A DNA stretch of 64,000 bases from Roseobacter sp. (GTDB lineage: Bacteria; Pseudomonadota; Alphaproteobacteria; Rhodobacterales; Rhodobacteraceae): NCBI GenBank assembly GCA_015665415.1, contig JADFAE010000002.1:124001-188000 (forward strand). Reading direction: 5' to 3'. Positions 1 through 7,298 of this stretch are shown one piece after another (position 1 is the stretch's first letter; each line of letters opens with the position of its first letter). The position numbers and the translations under genes are program-made. The notes below the pieces were generated by a model. That model was not told where the DNA came from, made no database searches, and saw only the letters and a list, made by a program, of their open reading frames with translations.

Positions 1-121
1 CCACCACGTCATAGCCACCCAGCGCAATTCCGTCGCGTGCGGAGAATATGGGGGACTCCGCCCGGGTTTCACCAGGGGCTGAAAGCAGAAATACGGCCAT
101 CGCCATTGTTAGGAAGCGCAA
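1..121 (-). CDS. exported protein, probably YHS-domain (partial)
   Basis: Only the first 40 or so codons are inside the window; the gene runs off the left edge. Read from a TTG at 121, the product begins with a short basic-hydrophobic stretch (MRFLTMAMAVFLLSA) typical of a signal peptide, followed by an Ala-rich cleavage region and then the stretch GIALGGYDVV. A glycine-glycine-tyrosine-aspartate segment just after the signal peptide is the usual opening of small periplasmic YHS-domain proteins in Rhodobacteraceae. That assignment rests on this short motif only. TTG at 127 or ATG at 106 are possible alternative starts; the ATG would shorten the signal peptide. Confidence 0.5.
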   Translation of the reverse strand, partial: MRFLTMAMAVFLLSAPGETRAESPIFSARDGIALGGYDVV

Positions 122-318
122 AATCAACTCAGTCTCCGACGTATCTTGCAGAACAGGCTATAACCTGACGCAGATTACACCGCTTGCAAAGGCCAGTTAC
201 AGAGTTGTGATCTGATCGTGAAACCCTGTTGGCAAAACGCTGCACCCACGCGCCCACCCGCAGATAGGGACCAGTTGCGCCTGGCCGCATAAGCCCGCCT
301 AACTGCAAAGCTTGCGCC

Positions 319-696
319 TTAGTCAAAGATATCCTCGACCAGATCGACGGCCTCTGAAACCAGCTTTTGAAACAAGCTCTTACGTTTCTTTCGTGGCTTG
401 ACCTTTTGTGGTTTTCGAGCCGACGTCCGGGAGGGCTGATAGGCCTTGCCCCCCTTGTGTTTCTTGACCTTCGGCTTTGCAATCCCGGGGCTGGTGTGCG
501 GCGGCAGGCTTGCGCCTTTGCCATCAGCCAGAGGGCGGGCCTTTTGCGCCGCGAGTGGGGCGCCACAAGTGCCGCAGACCAAGGCAGTTACCTGCGCCTT
601 GCCACCACCCCCCTGCCCCATGGGAAGAAACCGCGACTGCACACCGCAATAGCAACAGCTCAGGATTTTGCCACCGGTGATACTGCAATGTGTCAT
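319..696 (-). CDS. small zinc-ribbon protein, function unknown
   Basis: A 125-residue soluble protein. The N-terminal half carries two paired-cysteine knuckles (CCYCG near residue 15 and CGTCG near residue 42), the layout of a zinc ribbon. The middle is rich in Lys, Pro and Arg (roughly residues 65-108) and the C-terminus is a short acidic amphipathic tail (EAVDLVEDIFD). The mix of zinc ribbon and strongly basic linker suggests nucleic-acid or ribosome contact, but this is inference only. It lies 45 bp downstream of rlmB on the same strand and could be cotranscribed with it. I do not recognise a named family. Confidence 0.6.
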   Translation of the reverse strand: MTHCSITGGKILSCCYCGVQSRFLPMGQGGGGKAQVTALVCGTCGAPLAAQKARPLADGKGASLPPHTSPGIAKPKVKKHKGGKAYQPSRTSARKPQKVKPRKKRKSLFQKLVSEAVDLVEDIFD

Positions 697-741
697 GTCA
701 AATGCCCTCGCCTGCTGCCCGCCCTCACAAAGGGAGCGACG

Positions 742-1530
742 TCACGACCGCTCCAGAGATGCATATAGGGCAATTGCCGCCGCATTTGAGACGTTGAGCG
801 AGCCAAAACCGCCAGCCGCGTCGATTTTCACCAGGTGATCAACGGTTTCCTTGGTTTTCTGTCTCAGTCCCGGCCCTTCGGCCCCCAGGACCAGCGCCAC
901 CGGCAGGTCCTTGCGCCCTTCCAGGCAGCTTTCGATGGTCTCTTCCGCCTCACCGTCCAGCCCCAAAACCACATAACCCATGTTCTGCAGCTCAGAGATG
1001 GTATCGGCGAGATTGCGCATGCGCAGATAGGGTTGACGCTCCAGCGCACCGCTGGCGGTCTTGGCCAGGGCACCGGTCTCTGGAGCCGAATGGTGGCGGG
1101 TGCCGATGACCGCACTGGCGCCCAGCACCTCGGCAGAGCGCAAGATGGCGCCGACGTTATGGGGATCCGTCACCCGGTCCAGCAGCAGCACCCGAGGCAC
1201 CTCTGCCCCAATACAGTTTTCCGACAGCGAGCCCCAATTCAGCGGCTTCACTTCCAAAGCGGCCCCCTGATGCACCGAATTGGGATCAAGCGGCGCATTG
1301 AATTTGCGTGGCTCTACCAGTTCAGGGGTAATGCCGGAGGCGGCGATGGCCTCTTCCAGTTTGTTCTGTGCATTCAAGGTCACGATCAGGCGCAGCTTTT
1401 CCCGTTTCGGGTTCATCAGCGCGTCGCGCACCGCATGCAGACCAAAGAGCCAGACGTTTTCGGCTCCGGTTTTTTTGTTCTGCTCCTTTTCAATCACCCA
1501 CTGGGGCTTTTTGGTGGGTTTCTTGGACAT
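742..1530 (-). CDS. rlmB: 23S rRNA (guanosine-2'-O)-methyltransferase, TrmH/SpoU family
   Basis: A SpoU/TrmH-family SAM-dependent 2'-O-ribose methyltransferase; family members of this size methylate G2251 of 23S rRNA. The N-terminus is Lys-rich, followed by a substrate-binding domain (VWLFGLHAVRDALMNP) and the knotted SpoU catalytic domain. All three SpoU signatures are visible: DPHNVGAILRSAEVLGA (motif 1, with the Asn and Arg), LGAEGPGL (motif 2) and SLNVSNAAAI (motif 3). The start was set at ATG 1530 because GGAGAG lies a few bases upstream; a longer reading frame to 1545 is less likely. Antisense frames over this gene are composition artefacts. Confidence 0.9.
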   Translation of the reverse strand: MSKKPTKKPQWVIEKEQNKKTGAENVWLFGLHAVRDALMNPKREKLRLIVTLNAQNKLEEAIAASGITPELVEPRKFNAPLDPNSVHQGAALEVKPLNWGSLSENCIGAEVPRVLLLDRVTDPHNVGAILRSAEVLGASAVIGTRHHSAPETGALAKTASGALERQPYLRMRNLADTISELQNMGYVVLGLDGEAEETIESCLEGRKDLPVALVLGAEGPGLRQKTKETVDHLVKIDAAGGFGSLNVSNAAAIALYASLERS

Positions 1531-1649
1531 AGATCTCTCCAGCAAAAGGAATTTTAGGCCAGGGCAAAAAACTTGCGATTTTCCTGTTGACGCCCCTTGG
1601 GTGCGCTAGTAATCACGCCCTCACAGCAGGTCAACAGCGACTTGCTAGT

Positions 1650-1733
1650 GGGCGACAGGCCGCAAGGTGTGGCAGGGGACTGTAACTCCCTCGCGGAGAC
1701 GCACGCCTGGTTCGATTCCAGGGTCGCCCACCA
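1650..1733 (+). tRNA. tRNA-Tyr (anticodon GUA)
   Basis: An 84-nt class II tRNA with encoded CCA. The acceptor GGGCGAC (1650-1656) pairs with GTCGCCC (1723-1729), followed by discriminator A and CCA. The D stem is GCC/GGC, and the anticodon stem GGGGA/TCCCT encloses the loop CTGTAAC with anticodon GTA at 1682-1684. A 14-nt variable region and the T arm CCTGG-TTCGATT-CCAGG follow. The 3' end is intact. An integrase fragment starts 155 bp downstream, so this tRNA gene is a likely integration target. Confidence 0.93.
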
Positions 1734-1792
1734 CTTCCTCCTCAGACAGGAAGTGAAAATAACTAAACATCAATAACTTATGAGAAAATCAA

Positions 1793-1810
1793 TTTTCACC
1801 CTGGTGAAAA
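1793..1810. repeat. perfect 8-bp inverted repeat (TTTTCACC-CT-GGTGAAAA)
   Basis: Perfect dyad with a 2-bp centre, between tRNA-Tyr and the integrase start, 7 bp before a tandem 12-bp repeat. There is no T-run on either side, so it is not a convincing terminator. The position suggests a recombinase, excisionase or repressor binding site; this is inference. Confidence 0.7.
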
Positions 1811-1817
1811 GAGTTAA

Positions 1818-1841
1818 AAATCCCGTAAGAAATCCCGTAAG
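1818..1841 (+). repeat. tandem direct repeat, 2 x 12 bp (AAATCCCGTAAG)
   Basis: Two perfect head-to-tail copies, 1818-1829 and 1830-1841, about 50 bp before the integrase start codon. Arm-type integrase or excisionase sites next to a tRNA attachment site often look like this. The role is inferred from position only. Confidence 0.7.
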
Positions 1842-1888
1842 TTTTCTGCACCACCACAGCCGATCACAGGATGGCGGAGGTCTGAAAA

Positions 1889-2243
1889 ATGTCCAAGAAG
1901 CGTGCTCCATACTATTGGGACCGGGGCGGATATTATTTTCGCAAATGGGTCCCTAAGCGATATCGGACGGTTGATCCCCGACAGTCCGTAGTGATCTGCC
2001 TGCATACTAAAGACGAGTTGGAGGCTGCCAAGAAGGCCTTCGCTGTGGAAAAGGAAGTCCAAGCGAACTGGGATGCCCTACTTGCAGGCCAATCCAGCGG
2101 TGCAACTTCAGCTTGGGAATCAGCACTTAGTCTGGCAGCGACAACAGGCTTTTCCCATGTGCCCGCCGCTGATCTGGCCAAAGGGCCGTTGCTTGACATA
2201 ATCGACCGCCTCGAAGCTCTTCCGGCATTTTACAACTCGGCCC
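1889..2243 (+). pseudogene. tyrosine-type site-specific integrase, N-terminal fragment
   Basis: ATG 1889 follows GGAGGTCTGAAAA, a strong ribosome-binding site. The first 118 residues resemble the N-terminus of phage or island integrases (KKRAPYYWDRGGYYFRKWVPKRYR: a short basic, aromatic DNA-contact module as in DUF6538-type integrases), followed by part of a helical core-binding region. The frame is cut at 2243 by the left end of an IS5-family element and then runs into IS sequence to a stop at 2338. No catalytic domain (R-H-R-Y) is found beyond the IS, so the gene is dead. Its place directly behind tRNA-Tyr marks an old integration event. Confidence 0.75.
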
Positions 2244-3294
2244 GGCTTTGTTGCACAAATCGGGTTGAAGTCGGACTTCCCCTTACGCTGGACGGATTTA
2301 GCCTACGGCCTCTGTCTTTGGGATGCCAAGCGCTGTGAAGCCATTTAGGATCGCGGCACGGATTTGGATCTCTGCGACCTGGCGATCGAAGTCACGGGCC
2401 ATGAGAGATTGACCGAGCAATTTTACACAATGCATCTTTGTTTCGACGCGGCTTCGGCGGTGGTATCCGGTCACTGGCCGCCATAATGCGCGGCCCAGAT
2501 ACTTTGATGCTCGAACAGCTTCGTTTCGCGCCCTAGCTCCGGGCGTGTTAGACCTCCACAACTTCGCATTCTTACGCGGTGAGATGACCGCATGGGCATT
2601 GCGAGCTGCAATTGCATCGTGGCATTTGCGGGTATCGTAAGCCCCATCTCCAGTGACACTGCCAATCTCCTCGTCCTGTGGGATCTGATCGAGCAGGTCA
2701 GGTAGCATGGGTGCGTCACCGATGCTGCTACTGGTGACCTCGACAGCACGTATTTCCAGTGTTTCTTCATCAATCCCGATGTGGATCTTGCGCCACAGGC
2801 GGCGTTTGGGGCCGCCATGCTTACGGGCGTTCCATTCACCTTCGCCCTCCGCCTTGATGCCTGTACTGTCTATCAGAAGGTGCAAGGGCCCCGATGAGCC
2901 CCGGAATGGGATCGCGACCGACAAGGTCTTCTGTCGCCGACACAAGGTGCTGAAGTCTGGCACCGTCCAGTTCAGCCCCGCTAACTTCAACAGGCTTTCC
3001 ATGAACCCGGTCGTCTGCCGCAACGGCAAACCGAATAGCACTTTCATGGTCAAACAAGTTTGGATCGCAGCATCAGTATAAGCTTGCTGACGCCCCTTCT
3101 TGCCAGATGCCGTCGCATCCCACACCATCTCAGAGTCAAACCAGATCGACAGCGAACCACGTTGCTTTAGGGCTCGGTTATAATTTGACCAGTTCTTGGT
3201 CTTGTAAGTCTTCGATATCCAGCTGCTCATGTCCGTCAGCTACCATGCTGGATTCACACAGTGAATCCCATCAACCGATTTGTGCAACAAAGCC
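2244..3294. mobile_element. IS5-family insertion sequence (IS903-like ends), 1051 bp
   Basis: Bounded by inverted repeats that both begin GGCTTTGTTGCACAAATCGG (20/20 identical, left end at 2244 reading right, right end at 3294 reading left). The element encodes one full-length DDE transposase. Length and ends fit the IS5 superfamily. The 9 bp flanking each side (2235-2243 ACTCGGCCC; 3295-3303 GAAGAGGGT) do not match, and neither do the shorter flanks, so no target-site duplication remains. This implies deletion or recombination next to the element after insertion. Confidence 0.88.
2298..3230 (-). CDS. IS5-family transposase (DDE)
   Basis: 310 residues, full length for the family. It catalyses cut-and-paste movement of the surrounding element. 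Visible catalytic positions are D121 (in LLIDSTGIK), D195 (in TGDGAYD) and E263, the last inside the IS4/IS5 signature Y256-x2-R259-x3-E263-x6-K270. An N-terminal helical DUF4096-type region precedes the catalytic core. No frameshift or internal stop is seen, so the protein should be functional. The reading direction is opposite to that of the integrase it interrupts. Confidence 0.92.
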   Translation of the reverse strand: MSSWISKTYKTKNWSNYNRALKQRGSLSIWFDSEMVWDATASGKKGRQQAYTDAAIQTCLTMKVLFGLPLRQTTGFMESLLKLAGLNWTVPDFSTLCRRQKTLSVAIPFRGSSGPLHLLIDSTGIKAEGEGEWNARKHGGPKRRLWRKIHIGIDEETLEIRAVEVTSSSIGDAPMLPDLLDQIPQDEEIGSVTGDGAYDTRKCHDAIAARNAHAVISPRKNAKLWRSNTPGARARNEAVRASKYLGRALWRPVTGYHRRSRVETKMHCVKLLGQSLMARDFDRQVAEIQIRAAILNGFTALGIPKTEAVG

Positions 3295-3403
3295 GAAGAG
3301 GGTGAGTACGCGCTATAGGTAGAAAAAATCATGTATCGGAAAAACTAGAAAACTCTGGGGAGTGGACAACCCGTCCCCCCCTCCACCCGGAAAGGAAAGA
3401 CGA

Positions 3404-3532
3404 ATGATAAAGAAGCGCAAAACTCGAGCAATACCCAAAGTCACGCTAGCTACTAGAGATTACCAAAGCAGACCTTCTTTCCGCCTCGAAAAGCTCAATG
3501 ATCTTCGACCAATGCCGTTCAAAACTGATTGA
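3404..3532 (+). CDS. small basic ORF of unknown function
   Basis: A 42-residue frame with ATG 3404 preceded by GGAAAGGAAAGACGA, a good ribosome-binding site. The product starts with a Lys/Arg-rich stretch (MIKKRKTRAIPKVTLATRDY) and stays basic throughout. It sits between the IS and the catabolic operon, in the only sizeable gap there (3295-3597). It may be a remnant of the integrated element. No family is recognised; the support is the Shine-Dalgarno sequence and an uninterrupted frame only. Confidence 0.3.
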   Translation: MIKKRKTRAIPKVTLATRDYQSRPSFRLEKLNDLRPMPFKTD

Positions 3533-3597
3533 GAGACCGCTTAGTAGTGCGGAATCGCCCGGTTCTTGTCGAACCAAGCGGTCATTCGTCAATTTGC

Positions 3598-4923
3598 CTA
3601 CCCACCGGCAGCGGCCCCAGCAGCTTCGAGCGCATGATCTAGGCCAGTTGAGACCTGGTCGACATCTTCCTGGGACAAGCAAAGTGGTGGCACCATTCGT
3701 AGACATTGTTGAAATGGCCCGGATTTGGAAAGGATAATTCCTTGCGTGCGGCAGGCTTCGAAAACCTCTGTTGTCATATCTTTGTCAGGTGTTTTGCTTT
3801 CTCGGTCTTTAACAAACTCCATAGCCAACATCAGACCGTTACCACGCACGTCACCAATTGCTTTGTGTTTGTCCTTCAGATCGTGCAGCCGCTCCAGGAG
3901 TTTGGCTCCGACTATACGGGCATTGTCCTGCAGTCCCTCGTCGCGCATTACGGCCAATACCGCCCGCGCCGCGGCGGCTGAGGTTGGGTTTGCACCATAG
4001 GTGTGGAACATGAATTTTTCGGCCATTGGTTCGGCGATATGTTTCTTGGCGACAACCGCACCAATTGGGAAACCATTGCCGAGACCTTTGGCCATGACGA
4101 TGATATCGGGGACAACTCCGTCTGCTTCAAACCCCCAGAAGTTTTCGCCTGTGCGGCCAAAACCCGACTGCACTTCATCCGCGATATAGAGCCCACCGGC
4201 AGCCCGTACGCGCGCGGCGGCGCCAGACATATAGCCGGGAGGCATTTCAATGATGCCGCCATAGCCTTGCACGCTTTCGACAAAAATACCTGCAACTTTG
4301 CCTGAGGTCGCAGTGGCGATGGTGCGGTCAATTTCGTCGAGATAGGGCTGAGTGCTGGCGCCAAAGATACCGCGATACTGATTGGGTTCTGGGACAAAGG
4401 CTACGTTACCGGGCATACCTGGATGGCGCCAGCCAGAGATACCGGTTATCGATTGTGCCGCCGCTGTCGGTCCGTGATAGCCCGTGCGCAAGGCCAGCAA
4501 ATCAAGGTTGCCTGTATAAGTTCGGGCCATTGTCATCGCCAGATCAATCGCCTCGGAGCCCGAGTTCGTCAGGTGTACCACCCAGTCATGCCCCTGCGGC
4601 ATTGTCGCGGCCAGTTCCTCAGCCAGATGGGCGGGGGTTGGGTGATAGAACATGGTGGTGCAATGGGTCAGCTCTTGGGCCTGAGCCGTTGCCGCAGCGA
4701 CGACTCGAGGGTGTGAATGCCCGACCGAAATACAGACGTTCATGCCCAAAAGGTCGGTGTATTTCCGTCCATCCGTGTCCCACAGGTATTGACCCTGTCC
4801 CCTTCTGAACACGATAGGATCGCGAAACGGGGTGAAACGCGTCAGAGACGCCGCATAAAACTGGTCCCGCCGAGCGGCGGTATTTGAAAAGTTCCAGTCA
4901 GTGTGGAGAGGATGATCAGTCAT
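3598..4923 (-). CDS. class III PLP aminotransferase (AGXT2-like)
   Basis: 441 residues with the class III (ornithine/omega-aminotransferase) fold. Seen: TNSGSEAIDLAM phosphate-binding region (119-130), GYHG (148-151), D249 in ADEVQSGFGRTG, and the Schiff-base lysine K279 in VMAKGLGNGFPIG. The HCTTMFYHPTPAHLAEEL stretch resembles alanine-glyoxylate aminotransferase 2 and related amino-group exporters. It is the last gene of a four-gene operon; its ATG overlaps the stop of the upstream dehydrogenase gene by 4 bp. In that context it may transaminate an amino acid released by demethylation, with pyruvate or glyoxylate as acceptor. The actual substrate cannot be read from the sequence. Confidence 0.85.
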   Translation of the reverse strand: MTDHPLHTDWNFSNTAARRDQFYAASLTRFTPFRDPIVFRRGQGQYLWDTDGRKYTDLLGMNVCISVGHSHPRVVAAATAQAQELTHCTTMFYHPTPAHLAEELAATMPQGHDWVVHLTNSGSEAIDLAMTMARTYTGNLDLLALRTGYHGPTAAAQSITGISGWRHPGMPGNVAFVPEPNQYRGIFGASTQPYLDEIDRTIATATSGKVAGIFVESVQGYGGIIEMPPGYMSGAAARVRAAGGLYIADEVQSGFGRTGENFWGFEADGVVPDIIVMAKGLGNGFPIGAVVAKKHIAEPMAEKFMFHTYGANPTSAAAARAVLAVMRDEGLQDNARIVGAKLLERLHDLKDKHKAIGDVRGNGLMLAMEFVKDRESKTPDKDMTTEVFEACRTQGIILSKSGPFQQCLRMVPPLCLSQEDVDQVSTGLDHALEAAGAAAGG

Positions 4924-7298
4924 TTGAAACCTCTGGTTTTCAGTCGTAAATTATTGGGATCAAAGGGGGGATTGGGCAAGATTGCCGCTGCGCGGTGCTG
5001 CCCGAGGATTGCGATGGTTAGCCCGTCGCGTGCGGTTGGGTCGCGTAAGTAAGCGAGGGCCAGAACCTTGCCGGTCCGGTGTCCGTATGCACCCGAGGTG
5101 GCGATCCCCACAGCCACGCCATCTTTCCAGATCGTATGCGCGTAGAAGGGATCGACTTCTCCAGCTTCGACCTCAAGCAAGACCATGTCCCAGCCTGTGT
5201 CACGGGTCAGCCCGGCATGCAGCTGCTTACGGACAAAAGGGGCAAGTCCGGCCTCCAGTGGGCTGCGTTCAGTTGTGAGGTCACTGCCCCAGCTGCGGTA
5301 TCCCTTTTCCAGCCGCATGGAGTTGGCAGCGTAAGCGCCATAATAGCCGAGGCCATGAGGTTTTGCCGCCTGTTCCAGGGTGGTGAACAGGCCAACAGCC
5401 AGATCTTTGGCGACATGCAACTCCCACCCGCATTCGCCCAAGTAAGACACCCGCAGCGCCCGCACAGGCACCCCGCCAACATCGGTTTCTCGCGCGGTAA
5501 GCCAGGGCATGTCAGACAGTTCTGGCAGCATATCGGGGGACTTCGGGCCCATGATCCCAATCACCGCCAGCTTCTCGCAGACATTCGTGACAGTGACTTC
5601 AAACCCTTTTGCAACCTGTGTCAGCAGATCAAAATCGATCTGTTCGGCGGCCGCAGCGCTGGTCAAATAGGCATGATCCGGGGCCATGCGGGTGACAGTG
5701 AATTCTGACAGCACCCCACCCGCAGGAGTCAGGGCATGGGTCAAGCCGATCCGCCCCGGTTGTACAGCGCGGTTTGCGCCAAGTGCCTCAAGGAAGGAGG
5801 CCACATCTGGGCCGGTCACGTCGAACTTGGAGAACACCGACAGATCCGCCATGGCAACGCGGTTGGTGGCTGCCGCGACCTCTTGCGCTACCGCATCAAA
5901 CCAATTGGCGCGGCAGAAAGTCTCCTCAGCCTCGGCTCCAGGTGTTTCACTGAACCAGTTTGGCCGCTCCCACCCATAGGCCGCCCCCATCACCGCTCCG
6001 CGTTCGACCATCAGGTCATGGAGCGGAGAGAGGCGCAGTCCGCGCCCCGCAGGTCGTTCTTCGTTTGGGTAGTGCACGCCGAATTGCAGGCCGAAACACT
6101 CGATCGCTTTGGCCACGCGATAGTCACGATCCGCCCAAGAGCCAAAGCGGCGGCTATCCACCGCCAGCGCGTCCATCGGCGGCGCCCTATGGGTCATCCA
6201 ATGGGCAAGGAACCAGCCCGCGCCGCCGCCCTCCATCACGCCCATGGACGAACCGGTCAGCAACCAGGCGTTTTCCAGCCCATGTGCCGGCCCGATAAGC
6301 GGATTGGCGTCGGGTGTGAAGGTAATCGGACCATTGATCACAGTTTTTACACCCCCCGTTTCCAGCGCGGGAATACGGTCGATAGCAGCCATGAGGATGT
6401 GCTCGACGCTGTCCAGATCTGGCGGCATCAGATCAGCGCCAAAATCTGGCGGCACACCATCGACCGACCAGACCTTGGCGTCCTTTTCATAGGGGCCCAG
6501 GATCAGCCCATCGCGTTCCTGGCGTACATACCAGCTTTCCTCTGGGTCGCGGATGATCGGTAGTTCGGGCAATCCCTGCGCGATCCGGTCCGAAACTGCG
6601 CTCACCGTGTCTGTGACCAGATATTGGTGCAAGACGGGAACCGAAGGGATGTTCAGCCCCATCATATGGCCAATCTCCCAGCCCCATGTGCCCGCAGCAT
6701 TGACCACATGCACGGCATTGATGGTCTCTTTCTCGGTCTCGACCCGCCAATAATCGGGTTGGCGCTCAATCGCGGTTACAGCACAATTGCGTAGGATACG
6801 CGCCCCGCCGCGGCGGGCAACTTCTGCCATGGCCTGGGTCGCCAGCGTCGGGTCCACGTGACCGTCATCGGGTTCATAGATGCCGCCGATCAAGCCATCT
6901 AGCTTTGCCAATGGAAACAGCTCGGCAATCCGGTCGGGCGTCAACACTTCTAGCGGGTAACCGGTAAATTCGGATAGGCCTGCCACATGGCGGAACTCAT
7001 CCATCCGGTCGGGGTTGCGGGTAATCCGCATCGCGCCACTGCGGTGAAAGCCGCAATCCCGGCCGGTTTCCTGGGGCAAGATATCGCGATAGAGACGAAC
7101 CGAAGTGGCGCGCAGTTCTTGGATTGTGGGGTTGTGCGCGAAATGGGTGCACAGCCCTGCCGCGTGCCATGTCGAACCGTGGGTCAGGTCGTTTTTCTCG
7201 ATCAGTACCACATCGGACCAGCCTGATTTGACCAGGTGATACATCAGTGAAACGCCCATGGCCCCACCGCCGATGATTGCAACTTGCGCCTGGGTCAT
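4920..7298 (-). CDS. FAD-dependent demethylating dehydrogenase with GcvT domain (DMGDH/sarcosine dehydrogenase-like), copy 1
   Basis: 792 residues. An N-terminal DAO/FAD domain (GGGAMG at 10-15, acidic ribose-binding end of strand 2 near E34), a central linker domain, then C-terminal GcvT and GcvT-C folate-binding domains (about 430-785). H45 in GSTWHAAG matches the histidine that carries covalent FAD in dimethylglycine and sarcosine dehydrogenases. Such enzymes oxidatively demethylate an N-methyl amino acid and pass the one-carbon unit to tetrahydrofolate. It overlaps both neighbours by 4 bp (ATGA). The exact N-methyl substrate is not determined; a paralogue lies immediately upstream. Confidence 0.88.
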   Translation of the reverse strand: MTQAQVAIIGGGAMGVSLMYHLVKSGWSDVVLIEKNDLTHGSTWHAAGLCTHFAHNPTIQELRATSVRLYRDILPQETGRDCGFHRSGAMRITRNPDRMDEFRHVAGLSEFTGYPLEVLTPDRIAELFPLAKLDGLIGGIYEPDDGHVDPTLATQAMAEVARRGGARILRNCAVTAIERQPDYWRVETEKETINAVHVVNAAGTWGWEIGHMMGLNIPSVPVLHQYLVTDTVSAVSDRIAQGLPELPIIRDPEESWYVRQERDGLILGPYEKDAKVWSVDGVPPDFGADLMPPDLDSVEHILMAAIDRIPALETGGVKTVINGPITFTPDANPLIGPAHGLENAWLLTGSSMGVMEGGGAGWFLAHWMTHRAPPMDALAVDSRRFGSWADRDYRVAKAIECFGLQFGVHYPNEERPAGRGLRLSPLHDLMVERGAVMGAAYGWERPNWFSETPGAEAEETFCRANWFDAVAQEVAAATNRVAMADLSVFSKFDVTGPDVASFLEALGANRAVQPGRIGLTHALTPAGGVLSEFTVTRMAPDHAYLTSAAAAEQIDFDLLTQVAKGFEVTVTNVCEKLAVIGIMGPKSPDMLPELSDMPWLTARETDVGGVPVRALRVSYLGECGWELHVAKDLAVGLFTTLEQAAKPHGLGYYGAYAANSMRLEKGYRSWGSDLTTERSPLEAGLAPFVRKQLHAGLTRDTGWDMVLLEVEAGEVDPFYAHTIWKDGVAVGIATSGAYGHRTGKVLALAYLRDPTARDGLTIAILGQHRAAAILPNPPFDPNNLRLKTRGFK

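Noticed and set aside
2235-3303. Target-site duplication of the IS
   Set aside because: Flanks were compared at 2-9 bp and none match, so no duplication is reported.
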